A model generated the notes under the pieces. That model made no database searches and had not been told where the DNA came from. It worked only from the letters and a program-made list of their open reading frames with translations. Source: CAYPZU01 sp964415395 (GTDB lineage Bacteria > Chlamydiota > Chlamydiia > Chlamydiales > SM23-39). From it: 48,393 nt of DNA. Position numbers and translations under genes: made by a program. Positions 1-8,097 of the stretch are shown here, in pieces (position 1 is the stretch's first letter; the number at the start of each line of letters is the position of its first letter). The DNA is taken from contig CAYPZU010000007.1 in NCBI GenBank assembly GCA_964415395.1, forward strand, positions 1-48,393. The letters are read 5' to 3'.

Positions 1-1
1 G

Positions 2-628
2 ATTCCCTGCGACGCCTCTAACCTCGTCTCCAAAGCCCTGAACCTCTTCCGCTCCTGGTTTCCGATTCCCCCGGTCTCGATCCATATCGAAAAGCGCATC
101 CCCACTCAAGCCGGCTTTGGCGGAGGCAGCAGCAACGCCGCAACAACCCTTTGGGCTCTCAATCAACTCCACGGCAGCCCCGCAACTTTATCCCAGCTCA
201 TCGAGATGGGCTCCCAAATCGGCTCCGATGTCGCTTTCTTCTTCTCTTCAGGCACTGCCTATTGCACCGGACGGGGAGAGATTCTCGAGCCGCGCTCCCT
301 CCCCTCTCCCTTAAAAGGCTGGCTCGCTAAACCTTCTTACGGCCTCTCCACGCCACTTGTTTACCGCCACACGCGCCTCGAAGCTCTTCCGTCCCGCGAT
401 CTATCCGCTCTCTATTACAACGACCTGGAGATCCCGGCATTCCAGCTCGAGCCGCGCCTCATCGCGCTAAAGCAATCTCTTATCGACCAGGGCTACGCCC
501 ACGTTACGATGACTGGGAGTGGTACAGCTTTCTTCTTCTTTGGAGAACATGCTCCCGCCTCTCTCGATGGGGTTACTTTCTATTCGTTCCGTTCGGTGAT
601 TCGTACAGATTCTTGGTACGATCTTTGA
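2..628 (+). CDS. ispE: 4-diphosphocytidyl-2-C-methyl-D-erythritol kinase, C-terminal part (5' end outside window)
   Basis: IspE phosphorylates CDP-methylerythritol in the cytoplasmic MEP pathway of isoprenoid precursor synthesis. The frame is open from base 2, so the N-terminus lies before the window. About 208 residues remain of a protein usually near 280-300. The translation contains the GHMP-kinase glycine loop AGFGGGSSNAA (about residues 37-47 of the visible part), where most IspEs have GGGSSDAA. A second conserved stretch, GSDVAFFF, follows and matches the GxDVPFFL motif of the family. The C-terminal MTGSGTAFF fits the final GSG loop. It precedes the T4SS operon on the same strand, separated by 127 bp with candidate control signals, so it is probably not co-transcribed with it. 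Identification rests on these motifs and is fairly sure. Confidence 0.88.
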   Translation: MPCDASNLVSKALNLFRSWFPIPPVSIHIEKRIPTQAGFGGGSSNAATTLWALNQLHGSPATLSQLIEMGSQIGSDVAFFFSSGTAYCTGRGEILEPRSLPSPLKGWLAKPSYGLSTPLVYRHTRLEALPSRDLSALYYNDLEIPAFQLEPRLIALKQSLIDQGYAHVTMTGSGTAFFFFGEHAPASLDGVTFYSFRSVIRTDSWYDL

Positions 629-669
629 CGCATCTTAAAAATGTAATTATTTTATCTTGAATTCGTTTG

Positions 670-699
670 TTGACTCAAATGTGCGAGCGCCTCCAAAAT
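670..699 (+). promoter_or_regulatory. Candidate sigma66/70-type promoter of the tra operon
   Basis: TTGACT at 670-675 matches the -35 consensus in five of six positions. CAAAAT at 694-699, after an 18-bp spacer, matches the -10 consensus in four of six. It lies in the only sizeable gap upstream of traA and would start transcription near 706, inside the operator-like region. The -10 element is weak, so the call is tentative. The -35 overlaps a small palindrome, TTGACTCAA. Confidence 0.35.
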
Positions 700-709
700 G
701 TCTGCATGA

Positions 710-729
710 ATTCGCATATTTGTGCGAAT
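710..729. promoter_or_regulatory. Operator-like inverted repeat upstream of traA
   Basis: Perfect 7-bp arms, ATTCGCA at 710-716 and TGCGAAT at 723-729, flank a 6-bp spacer. An extra copy of the half-site, TGTGCGA, occurs at 680-686 and again at 721-727, 41 bp apart, close to four helical turns. The site sits just downstream of the proposed promoter and 26 bp before the traA start, where a bound protein would repress. The sequence ATTCGCAT recurs immediately upstream of the RHH gene at 14953-15195, which is therefore the obvious candidate binder. The symmetry is directly visible. The regulatory role is inferred. Confidence 0.45.
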
Positions 730-755
730 AACAGAATACACCTGACGGAGAAGTT

Positions 756-1079
756 ATGCAGAAGAAATTTTCTCTCAATCTGAACGATCCCCGCATCCTG
801 TTTGCCGGCACCCTGGCTTTAGCCGTGCTGGGCCAAACTCAAGCATACTGCGACGTGGACGCTTCAAGCCTCGACATCGACACAACTACAAATTCGATCA
901 AGAACATCCTTTTTGGATCTGCCGTCCGAAAAGCGGCTTTGACCTTAGGTCTGGGCGCAGGGCTTTTCCAGGCGTTCATGTCGGGTTCCATCCGCCCTCT
1001 TCTGGTATACGGCGGACTGGGATTGGCTGTTTGCTATCTCCCCAAAGTCGTCGACTGGATTTCCTCGGTAAACGTCTAA
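756..1079 (+). CDS. traA: F-type pilin TraA
   Basis: First gene of the T4SS operon, 107 residues, probably the pilus subunit. A signal-peptide-like N-terminus (KK at 3-4, hydrophobic 14-27) could be cut after Ala30. That would give a mature protein of about 77 residues, close to the 70 of mature F pilin. Two hydrophobic segments follow (about 60-75 and 80-95), separated by a short basic loop, as in F-type pilins that insert in the inner membrane before assembly. A GGAG Shine-Dalgarno at 747-750 fixes the ATG at 756. traL begins 4 bp after the stop. Pilin sequence conservation is low, so the call rests on size, topology and first position before traL-traE-traK-traB. Confidence 0.75.
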   Translation: MQKKFSLNLNDPRILFAGTLALAVLGQTQAYCDVDASSLDIDTTTNSIKNILFGSAVRKAALTLGLGAGLFQAFMSGSIRPLLVYGGLGLAVCYLPKVVDWISSVNV

Positions 1080-1083
1080 CAAT

Positions 1084-1377
1084 ATGCAGACCCATTCTCT
1101 ATTAAGGCACCTGGACGCGCCGGTCCGTTTTCTTTCATTTACCATGGGCGAATTGGCCGGCTACGTGATGCCGTTTTTCCTCGGCGCGCTTGTCGACAGC
1201 ATCCTGGTGGTTCCGCTTGTGGGACTGGCTCTTGTAGCGGGAATTCGGAAGATCGGGAAACGGTTCCCCCGCTTCTATGCCATGCGCCTTCTCTACTGGT
1301 CTTTGCCGACTTCGAGTTTCAACAAAATTCTGCGGGTGGGGCTTCCTCCGTCGCATCAACGTTTGTGGATCAAATAA
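1084..1377 (+). CDS. traL: T4SS pilus assembly protein TraL
   Basis: TraL is a small inner-membrane protein needed for F-pilus assembly (VirB3-like). This 97-residue product has the family's N-terminal signature, LDAPVRFLSFTMGE at about residues 10-23, where F-type TraLs read LDxPxR...E. Two hydrophobic segments follow (about 25-35 and 38-53), then a basic C-terminal part, the usual length and layout. It starts 4 bp after traA. Its TAA stop overlaps the traE ATG as TAATG, so the two are translationally coupled. Confidence 0.85.
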   Translation: MQTHSLLRHLDAPVRFLSFTMGELAGYVMPFFLGALVDSILVVPLVGLALVAGIRKIGKRFPRFYAMRLLYWSLPTSSFNKILRVGLPPSHQRLWIK

Positions 1378-1934
1378 TGAATAGAGATCTTTTGAAAGAA
1401 TATCTGGGCAAGCTGGTCGGACAGAGGAATAGCTTTCTTCTCTTCTCCTCGATCCTTGCGGTTGCGGTTGTTTTGCTCTCGGCGATGCTCTGCTTCAAGA
1501 AAGAGAGGATCGTGATCGTTCCTACGAGCGGAGCCTCGTTTTGGGTGGAGGAAGGGAAAGTCTCGAGCGGGTACATCGAGAAGATGGGACTCTATCTATC
1601 GGATTTGCTCCTGAACAGGAGCGCCGCCGACGTCGAGAAACGGAATCAGATTGTTCTGCAGCACGTCCACCCTTCGTTTTATCCAAGCTTCAAAAAGCTG
1701 CTGAAAGTAGAGCAGGAAGGAATTCTCAGGGGAGACCAGTCGTTCTTTTTCCGCGTGGAAAACAGCCATGTGGACGCAGCAAGGAACGCCTTTGTTGTGG
1801 AAGGGGAATCGGTTTTGCTCGTGGGGCATGGGGCTAAAGAAATCGCGCAGAACGAGAAGAAGCGGTACGTGCTTCAGTTCCAGTGCGAAAACGGAAAATT
1901 ATTGCTGACATCGCTGAAGAAGGAGATGGCGTAA
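1377..1934 (+). CDS. traE: T4SS protein TraE (VirB8-like)
   Basis: TraE is the F-type counterpart of VirB8, a bitopic inner-membrane protein of the T4SS inner complex. The 185-residue product has a short cytoplasmic N-terminus, one membrane segment (about 20-40) and a periplasmic domain with the conserved VIVPT motif just after the membrane. It also has an HVHPSFYPSFKK stretch (about 98-109) like the P-x-x-Y/F region of TraE. I chose the ATG at 1377, which overlaps the traL stop as TAATG. A GTG at 1365 is possible but has no clear ribosome site. traK follows with no gap. Confidence 0.87.
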   Translation: MNRDLLKEYLGKLVGQRNSFLLFSSILAVAVVLLSAMLCFKKERIVIVPTSGASFWVEEGKVSSGYIEKMGLYLSDLLLNRSAADVEKRNQIVLQHVHPSFYPSFKKLLKVEQEGILRGDQSFFFRVENSHVDAARNAFVVEGESVLLVGHGAKEIAQNEKKRYVLQFQCENGKLLLTSLKKEMA

Positions 1935-2627
1935 ATGAAATGGTTTTTAGGAACAGGGATTTTGGCCGCCTCTTCGGCCTTCGCTTTGGTGGAGAGAACG
2001 ATCGACGAGAAACATCCTATCGAGGTGGTCTTTTCAACCGATACGCACAACCGGATTTCGGTGGAGGGCGGCGCGGTAGAGAAAGTATTCGGCGATACGG
2101 CTCTTTTCTCAGTCAATATCGACCCTGCGACGGGCAACGCCTTCGTGAACGTGCTGAAAGAAATTGAAAAACCTGCGGCGCTGACTGTCGTCACTTCATC
2201 CGGCGCAGCGCAGGACTTGCTTGTCCGCTCCAGCGAGGGAGCGAGCGAGCAGGTTTGGCTGAAAGAAGCGGAAGGGGAAGAGTGGACAATCCGTCCCGCC
2301 CTTTCGCATGGATCGGCAATCGAGTTCTTAAATGAGGTGATCGATGGCAAAGTCCCTTCCGGCTACGGCGAAAGAGACTGGAAAGAAGGGGAATCTCTCG
2401 ATCTTCCCGCGCCGCTCGTCGTCACCCGCGTAAAAGCTCTCGAGGGGCCTTTCGAATCGGTCTGCGTCTACCGGATCCAGAATCCGGAATACAAAACGGT
2501 CGTCGTAGATCCCGAAGCGCTAAAAAAAGGGGCGAACGGCTGGGTTTTCCTCAATGCGCAGAAACTAAAAATGGGGACAGAGACGCTCTGCATCATCGGA
2601 ACCGCGAAGGATGGAAATGAAAACTAA
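1935..2627 (+). CDS. traK: T4SS secretin-like protein TraK (VirB9-like)
   Basis: TraK (VirB9-like) forms part of the outer-membrane core ring with TraV and TraB. The 230-residue product opens with a signal peptide (MKWFLGTGILAASSAFA). It then has a beta-rich region with the family-type start HPIEVVFSTDTHNRISVEGG (about 27-46), matching the 'N.I.v.g' motif of TraK, and a C-terminal domain rich in short strands. The length is close to F TraK (242). The ATG directly abuts the traE TAA. The C-terminal codons overlap the start of traB. Confidence 0.85.
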   Translation: MKWFLGTGILAASSAFALVERTIDEKHPIEVVFSTDTHNRISVEGGAVEKVFGDTALFSVNIDPATGNAFVNVLKEIEKPAALTVVTSSGAAQDLLVRSSEGASEQVWLKEAEGEEWTIRPALSHGSAIEFLNEVIDGKVPSGYGERDWKEGESLDLPAPLVVTRVKALEGPFESVCVYRIQNPEYKTVVVDPEALKKGANGWVFLNAQKLKMGTETLCIIGTAKDGNEN

Positions 2628-3759
2628 ATCGAAAGAGATCGGATCGAAACAGAAAAAGATCTTCTACGCGATGATCGCCGCATTTTTGGGGATCGGCGTC
2701 CTTCTCGTCTCTTTTACGGGAGATGAAGAGCGCCCGGATCTGTCAGGCAGAAAAAAAGAGCCGAAGGAAGACGTCCTCGATACCGTGTCGCAGGAAGTCG
2801 ATCCAGAGGCGCTTCGGATGGCGTCTTTGGAAAAAACGAACGACCGGCTGAACGAACGGCTTCAGTCGCTGGAAGCGTCTCTGCAGAATGTCCACCAGGA
2901 AAAACTCTCTTTTGAAAAGCAGCAGCAGGCTCTTTTGAACCAGGCGCGCGATCTCGAAGGAAAATTAAAGGATCTGGAAGAGAAGAAGCAGGCGATGCAG
3001 CTCGGCCCCGAAAAGAAATCCTCGTCGACAAAGGCGTGGGAGAGAGCCGGCAAAAAAGACGAGCGGCATGTGAGTTTCGAGATCCCTGCCGGGACAGTGC
3101 TGAAAGCGGTGCTCGTTTCCGGAGCGGACTGTAGCGTAGCTGTGTCGAAGCCGACAGGTCCGAACATGATGCTGCTCAGGCCTTTGGATAATGGCCAATT
3201 GCCCCGAAAAGTGCGCGTCCCGCTCAAGGGAAGCGTCATTTTAGGGAATGCGATCGGGGACATCTCGAGCGAGCGGGTCTATATCCGCGCCGAGAGGATG
3301 ACTCTCGTCGAGAAGAACGGTTCGTTTATCGAGACCGAGATCAGCGGGTATGTTTCCGGCGAAGACGGAAGAGAGGGGATGCGCGGCGTCGTGGTCGACC
3401 GCTCCGGCAAGATCGTAGCGAGAGCCGCATTCGCCGCCCTTTTCCAGGGGATTGGCCAAGGACTCCAGGCAGCGATCGATGCAAACGTGATCCACAAGAT
3501 CACCGAGCGGAATAAAGAGAGCGGCAGTTCAGTGATTCTCAATTCCGACATGTTCCGCCCGGTCCAGCAAGGGACGGGAACGGCGTTCGGGAAGCTGACC
3601 GATTACTACATCAAGCGTTCCGAGCAGCTGCAGCCGACGATCCAGATCGCGGCAGGGCGGGTTGTCGACGTTGTTTTCACCAAGTCGGTGAAGATTGGCG
3701 AGAAAGACCTGAAGAAGAAATTCGAAATGCAGCGCGCGGCGAAACGGGACGAAAAATGA
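2617..3759 (+). CDS. traB: T4SS core protein TraB (VirB10-like)
   Basis: TraB is the VirB10-like protein that spans both membranes and links the inner-membrane complex to the outer-membrane ring. The product (380 residues) has a short basic cytoplasmic tail, one membrane segment (about 15-33), an acidic stretch and a coiled coil (about 65-130, Leu/Gln/Glu rich). The conserved C-terminal beta-barrel domain follows, with IPAGTVLKAVLVSGADC, typical of TrbI/VirB10 proteins, and later GYVSGEDGREGMRG. An AAGGA ribosome site (2607-2611) is well placed for the ATG at 2617. An in-frame ATG at 2611 is less likely. It overlaps traK, and its stop overlaps the next ATG as ATGA. F TraB is longer (475); most of the difference is probably in the linker. 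Confidence 0.9.
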   Translation: MKTKSKEIGSKQKKIFYAMIAAFLGIGVLLVSFTGDEERPDLSGRKKEPKEDVLDTVSQEVDPEALRMASLEKTNDRLNERLQSLEASLQNVHQEKLSFEKQQQALLNQARDLEGKLKDLEEKKQAMQLGPEKKSSSTKAWERAGKKDERHVSFEIPAGTVLKAVLVSGADCSVAVSKPTGPNMMLLRPLDNGQLPRKVRVPLKGSVILGNAIGDISSERVYIRAERMTLVEKNGSFIETEISGYVSGEDGREGMRGVVVDRSGKIVARAAFAALFQGIGQGLQAAIDANVIHKITERNKESGSSVILNSDMFRPVQQGTGTAFGKLTDYYIKRSEQLQPTIQIAAGRVVDVVFTKSVKIGEKDLKKKFEMQRAAKRDEK

Positions 3760-4316
3760 GATGGGCGTTAGCCGGGCTGATCGCCGCTTCCAGTTTGGGG
3801 GCGTTCGAAAGGCTCGACCCGAAATACCAGGTCCGGTTCGGAGAAGGGGAGACGGAAGCGGTCGAATACTTCTCTTTGAGCTGCCGCAAGTGCCTCGAGT
3901 GGTACCAAAAGGATTTTGAAGAGATCCGGAAAGAGTATCTCGACACGGGGCGTCTTTCCTGGGTCTTCCATCCGACGCCGGCCGATTTGCCGACGCTTCA
4001 GATGATGGTTTGCCTCGATAGGCTAAAACCTGAAGAGAGGCTGGCTTTTTTCCAGGCGGTGATGGAAAGCGTTGCCGAACACGGACCGAAAGAAAGCTGC
4101 CGGATGATGCAGGCGGCGATGCGGGCTCTGGGCCATGAGGCGCCAGAACTGGACAAGGTAGAGTTTTTATCCGGCACAGCGCCGTTTCAGGACGCGCTGG
4201 AGTATTTGAAGCAGCCCGATGTGGTTGCGATTGTGCCCACTCTGGAGATCGGCGGCGAAACATTAGACTGCGTCCCCAGCAAAACCATTTTAGATGAAAA
4301 GATGAGGAAATCGTGA
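3756..4316 (+). CDS. DsbA-like thiol-disulfide oxidoreductase in the T4SS operon
   Basis: A secreted thioredoxin-fold protein of 186 residues that probably forms disulfides in the T4SS proteins. It has a short signal peptide (residues 1-16), a redox motif SCRKC with Cys43 and Cys46, a helical insert as in DsbA, and the VPT cis-proline loop (about 160-162) that faces the active site. The length fits DsbA. In SXT/R391-type F-like systems a dsbC gene occupies a similar place near traB/traV, and F carries trbB, so a redox gene here is usual. The N-terminal dimerisation domain of DsbC is missing, so DsbA-like is the better name. It overlaps traB and traV (ATGA and GTGA junctions). Confidence 0.82.
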   Translation: MRWALAGLIAASSLGAFERLDPKYQVRFGEGETEAVEYFSLSCRKCLEWYQKDFEEIRKEYLDTGRLSWVFHPTPADLPTLQMMVCLDRLKPEERLAFFQAVMESVAEHGPKESCRMMQAAMRALGHEAPELDKVEFLSGTAPFQDALEYLKQPDVVAIVPTLEIGGETLDCVPSKTILDEKMRKS

Positions 4317-4603
4317 GGATCTTAGCTCTTTGTTTAGTTTCTTTGGCTTGCGCCGCGTGCGGAGTTTACAAGTCGGAGTGGGATTGTCCTCCCGGAGAAG
4401 GGGTCCGCTGTAAATCGGTTTCCGATGTGATGGATCTGATCGTTGAAAAAGAAGAAGGGCAGGACATGTTCTTTAAAGAGAAGTCCCAGGCTGACGCTCT
4501 GAGAGCGAAACCAAAGGCGAAAATGGCGGCTGAGGAGGAGAAAACCCTCTACCTGATGAAGAAGACTTCAGGCGGCGCGGTGATGGTCGAGGCGAAGCCA
4601 TGA
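4313..4603 (+). CDS. traV: T4SS lipoprotein TraV (VirB7-like), short form
   Basis: TraV is the outer-membrane lipoprotein of the F-type core complex. The 96-residue product has a hydrophobic signal ending CAAC, so Cys16 is the likely lipidated residue. The family signature follows: GVYKSEWDCPP, then GVRCKSVSDVMDL, matching the two-cysteine 'sefdCp...g..C.S..dv' pattern of TraV. The rest is charged and lacks the long Pro-rich part of F TraV (171 residues). It starts with GTG, overlapping the previous stop as GTGA, and its own TGA overlaps the traC start as ATGA. Confidence 0.85.
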   Translation: MRILALCLVSLACAACGVYKSEWDCPPGEGVRCKSVSDVMDLIVEKEEGQDMFFKEKSQADALRAKPKAKMAAEEEKTLYLMKKTSGGAVMVEAKP

Positions 4604-7164
4604 GTTGGATGAAGGCGCTGGCTCAAAAGACGGCCGATCTGCTTGGTGAAAATTCCGAGTGGGATCAAGCGGGCGGATCTGAACAGAAAGAGACGTTCGA
4701 CGCGGCTTTCCTGAGCGATCTGCTTCCCTACCGGCTCTACGATCCGTCGACCCGGATCTACGAGAACAAGACGAGCCTCGGCTTTGTGATTGAAGCGGTG
4801 CCTCTGATGGGAGGCTCTCCCGATGCGCAGATGGAGCTGGCGAGCCTGGTGAAGGAGATCGGCGAGGAAGGATCCGACATCCAGTGTCTTCTCTTTGCCG
4901 ATCCGCGAATCGAGCCTTTCCTCGATTCCTGGTCCGAGCCGAGGAAAAAACAGGGCGGGATCTATTCCAAGATCGCCGACCGGAAAGCGGAATTCTTCGC
5001 GAAAGAATCGAAGCAGGGGAGCGTCCCTCCGCGGATCTTCCGCTTCTTTTTCTCTTACAGCCTCCCGAAAACGAATGAAGCTCTTTTTAGCAAACTGGCT
5101 GAAAAGAAAAAGAAAGCCCTCGAGACCTTCTCTCGCATTACAACGGCATTTGAGATGGAGCCGTCCCACCTGATCGAACTTCTTTCCGGGATGGTGAATT
5201 TCGAGCCGGCCGCAAAGCGGGAAACCCGTGAATGGAACGAAAAGAGCTGGATTTCGAAGCAGGTGTGCCTGCCTGGAACCGCTTTGGAATCGGGCCAGAA
5301 AGGGATCGTTTTCCAGGGAAAGGAAACAGCCTATTTCCGGAGTTATGAAGCGCTCGACGTCCCTGAACAATGGAGTTTGGCTCATTCCGGAGAGCTGATC
5401 GGCGACTTTCTGAATCCATCATACCGGATTCCTTCCCCTTTCTATATCCATTACGGGATCCATTTCCCCTCGCAGGAGAAAACGGAAGGGAAATTCAAAG
5501 CAAAACTGAAAGTTTTAGAACACCAGTCGAAGTTCGCTTCGCTGCTCCGGATGCTGCCCGGCATGGCGAAAGAAATGGAAGAGAGCCTTTTCGTCCGCCA
5601 GCAGCTTCTTGAAGGAGAAAAGTTCGTCGAGACGCGCCTGAGCTGCGGGCTCTGGGCTGAAAAGGAGCGGTTTTTAAAGGCCGAGTCGACGCTGCTCGCC
5701 CTCTTCCAGAAATATGGTTTTAAACTCAAAGAGAACCACTTCATCCACTTGCCCGATTTTCTTTCGTCGCTCCCGATGGCCTGGGCTGAGGATTCGGCCG
5801 CAACAACGGGACTCAAGCGGATCCGCTGCATGCGGACGACGCTCACGCAGGAAACCTCCTCGCTCATGCCCTGCGTGGGCGAGTGGTGGGGCAATTCGAC
5901 CCGCGGGATGATTTTATCCGGCAGGAAAGGGCAGATCGCCTCGTGGGATCCGTTCGCGACGGAGGGGAACCTCAACTCGATCGTAATCGGCCCATCCGGT
6001 TCCGGAAAGTCGGTCTTCATGCAGGAGATGATCCTGAGCCATTTGGGCAGCGGGGGGCGCGTCTTCGTTCTTGATTTGGGAAGAAGCTTCGAGAAACTGT
6101 GCCATCTTCTCGATGGGCAATATCTCGCCTTCTCTGAAAAAAGCCGGTTCGATTTGAACCCGTTTGCCGCGATCCAAAAGAACGCAGGTCCCGAAGCGGT
6201 CAACGCAGGCCTTGAGATGGTTTCATCGATTGCGGCCACAATGGCCGTTCCGATGCAGAAAATCGACAAGGAGCGGGCCGACCTCCTCTCTACGCTCGTC
6301 AAGGGCGCCTGGGAAAAAGAGGGGAACGGGGCGACGGTCGACACGATGATCCGCCTCATCAATGAAATGAAATTCAATTCCGAGCTGATGATCGGCGCGA
6401 CCGAGAGCCTGAAAGAGGGTTTGCGGAAATATGGCAAAGAAGGGGTCTACTCCAACTATTTCTACGGCGAGAAGCCGGTGAATTTCTCTTCCGATCTCGT
6501 CGTCATCGAGACGGAGGAATTAAAGAATATGGCCGATCTCCAGTCGGTGATCCTCCAGATGTTTACGCTCGCGATCACGAACCAGATTTTCATGGGCGAC
6601 CGGAGCAAACGGTGCCTGATCTGCATCGACGAGGCGTGGGATCTTCTGAAAAGCCCGCAGATGGAAGGGTTCATCGAGAGTCTGGCGCGAAGACTGAGAA
6701 AATACAACGGGGCCCTCGTCGTCGGCACCCAGAGCGTGAAGGATTTCGACCGCTCATTCGGCGCCAGAGCCGCTTTCCAGAATTCAAACTGGCTGGTGAT
6801 GCTCGGCAAAGACAACGATTCGATCAACACGCTCAAAAAAGAGAACCTGATCCCGATGAACGAATTCCGCGAGGCCGCCCTTTCCTCGCTCCGCATGGAG
6901 CCGGGGCAGTATTCCGAATGCTTCCTCTATCACAAAGGAAGCGGCGCTTCGGCGGTCAGCCAGCTCAAGCTCGATCCATTCTCTTCCCTTCTTTTCTCAA
7001 CGAAGGCCGATGAATTCCAGGCGGTTCAAGAGTTGAAAGAACGGGGATTGCAAATGGAGGAAGCTCTCGAGTGGCTCCTCAAGCGCCTGCCCGCATTCAA
7101 GAAAGCTCTCTCCCACGGACTCAATGCAAAAGAGGCCATCCGGTCGCTCTATGAAATGGCTTAG
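4600..7164 (+). CDS. traC: T4SS ATPase TraC (VirB4-like)
   Basis: TraC is the VirB4-family ATPase at the cytoplasmic base of the T4SS and is needed for pilus extension. The 854-residue product matches F TraC (875). The N-terminal half is the TraC/VirB4 domain, with FLSDLLPYRLYD at about 36-47. The C-terminal half is a RecA-like ATPase with Walker A GPSGSGKS at 464-471, Walker B CLICIDEAWDLL with Asp677-Glu678, and the VVGTQSVKDF motif after it. The sequence is intact with all nucleotide-binding residues. It overlaps traV (ATGA) and traW. Confidence 0.96.
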   Translation: MSWMKALAQKTADLLGENSEWDQAGGSEQKETFDAAFLSDLLPYRLYDPSTRIYENKTSLGFVIEAVPLMGGSPDAQMELASLVKEIGEEGSDIQCLLFADPRIEPFLDSWSEPRKKQGGIYSKIADRKAEFFAKESKQGSVPPRIFRFFFSYSLPKTNEALFSKLAEKKKKALETFSRITTAFEMEPSHLIELLSGMVNFEPAAKRETREWNEKSWISKQVCLPGTALESGQKGIVFQGKETAYFRSYEALDVPEQWSLAHSGELIGDFLNPSYRIPSPFYIHYGIHFPSQEKTEGKFKAKLKVLEHQSKFASLLRMLPGMAKEMEESLFVRQQLLEGEKFVETRLSCGLWAEKERFLKAESTLLALFQKYGFKLKENHFIHLPDFLSSLPMAWAEDSAATTGLKRIRCMRTTLTQETSSLMPCVGEWWGNSTRGMILSGRKGQIASWDPFATEGNLNSIVIGPSGSGKSVFMQEMILSHLGSGGRVFVLDLGRSFEKLCHLLDGQYLAFSEKSRFDLNPFAAIQKNAGPEAVNAGLEMVSSIAATMAVPMQKIDKERADLLSTLVKGAWEKEGNGATVDTMIRLINEMKFNSELMIGATESLKEGLRKYGKEGVYSNYFYGEKPVNFSSDLVVIETEELKNMADLQSVILQMFTLAITNQIFMGDRSKRCLICIDEAWDLLKSPQMEGFIESLARRLRKYNGALVVGTQSVKDFDRSFGARAAFQNSNWLVMLGKDNDSINTLKKENLIPMNEFREAALSSLRMEPGQYSECFLYHKGSGASAVSQLKLDPFSSLLFSTKADEFQAVQELKERGLQMEEALEWLLKRLPAFKKALSHGLNAKEAIRSLYEMA

Positions 7165-7645
7165 CGCGTTCCTTTTATCCGCCTCCGCCCTTGCGGCGAA
7201 AGATTTCGGCAAACGGGCCGAAACGTTTCCGATCGTAGAAGAGAATTTCATTTCTATGATCGAGAAAGCCGTCGAAAAATTCGATTTTGAAGGCTATATG
7301 CAGGAGATGGCTGAATCGTTCCAGAATCCGAAGCCGCTTTCCCATCTGACGCAAGCTGAAAAAAATCGCTCTTTTTCTCTGGATGCGCCTGAAGGACTCG
7401 GAGAAATGGAGCTTCTCTTTTTTGACGGATCGGATGAAAAACAGGTCGAGTGGGCGAAAGCCCAAGGGCCGGGAGCTCTCTGGATTCTCGTGAAAGGAAG
7501 TCCGATCGCTCTCGGGGAAAAGGAAGGGCGCGAAGTCTTTTTCGACCAGTTCGGCATGTATACCTCCCGCCTGAATATTGAGCATGTCCCCGCCAAAGCC
7601 GTTTGCCGAGGCGAAGAAATCCTCGTCGAAGAGGCGAAGCTATGA
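7151..7645 (+). CDS. traW: T4SS pilus assembly protein TraW
   Basis: TraW is a periplasmic protein needed for F-pilus assembly, thought to work with TrbC (some bacteria fuse the two). The 164-residue product has a signal peptide ending ALAAKD. The family's conserved start follows, with FGKRAETFPIVEENFISMIE, as in the 'lG..gp.ypI.E.dll..I' of TraW. The ATG at 7151 gives the signal peptide directly and overlaps the end of traC by 14 bp. A start at 7124 would add nine polar residues ahead of it and is less likely. It overlaps trbC as ATGA. F TraW is 210 residues, so this is a compact form. Confidence 0.82.
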   Translation: MKWLSAFLLSASALAAKDFGKRAETFPIVEENFISMIEKAVEKFDFEGYMQEMAESFQNPKPLSHLTQAEKNRSFSLDAPEGLGEMELLFFDGSDEKQVEWAKAQGPGALWILVKGSPIALGEKEGREVFFDQFGMYTSRLNIEHVPAKAVCRGEEILVEEAKL

Positions 7646-8097
7646 TCGCGCTTGCGGCAGCCTGGCTTCTCGCTCTTTCGCCGCTCGATCAGGTGGCCCC
7701 CTGCCGCGGCTGTTCAAAAACGGTTGTCCGCGATGATAAACGGGACCTACTCGTCTTCATGTCATCTTCCGTTCCTCTTGAAACGTGGAAAGACTTTTCC
7801 CGGCAGATGGAGAAGACGGGGGGCGTTTTTGTTCTCAGGGGGATTCCCGGCGGCTCGTTTGAAGCGTTCGCTGTGAAGGTGATGGAGCTGCGCCAGGCGG
7901 GCGTCGCGGCTCCCATCGATATCGATCCTGATCTCTTTGAAGAATTTAAAGTCGCTGTAGTCCCAACGGTTGTCCTGCGGGGCAAAAAATTTGATCGGAC
8001 TGTTGGCAATCTGCGCCTTTCCGCAGCTCTCGAACTGATGGCTGAATCGGGCGATGAAAAGGAAAAAGCGTCTCAACTTTCCTCGAGGCTCAAATGA
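7642..8097 (+). CDS. trbC: T4SS pilus assembly protein TrbC (F-type)
   Basis: F-type TrbC is a periplasmic protein required for pilus assembly and works with TraW. The 151-residue product has a signal-like N-terminus. The family core is present: LLVFMSSSVPLETW (about 39-52), then GGVFVLRGIPGGSFEAF, an IDIDPDLFEEF stretch and VAVVPTVVLRG. This is a thioredoxin-like fold with a VPT loop. It also carries CRGC (Cys21, Cys24) near the N-terminus, placed unlike a normal thioredoxin active site. The start at 7642 overlaps the traW stop as ATGA. A start at 7603 would add an Arg-rich tail and remove the signal peptide. Confidence 0.87.
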   Translation: MIALAAAWLLALSPLDQVAPCRGCSKTVVRDDKRDLLVFMSSSVPLETWKDFSRQMEKTGGVFVLRGIPGGSFEAFAVKVMELRQAGVAAPIDIDPDLFEEFKVAVVPTVVLRGKKFDRTVGNLRLSAALELMAESGDEKEKASQLSSRLK

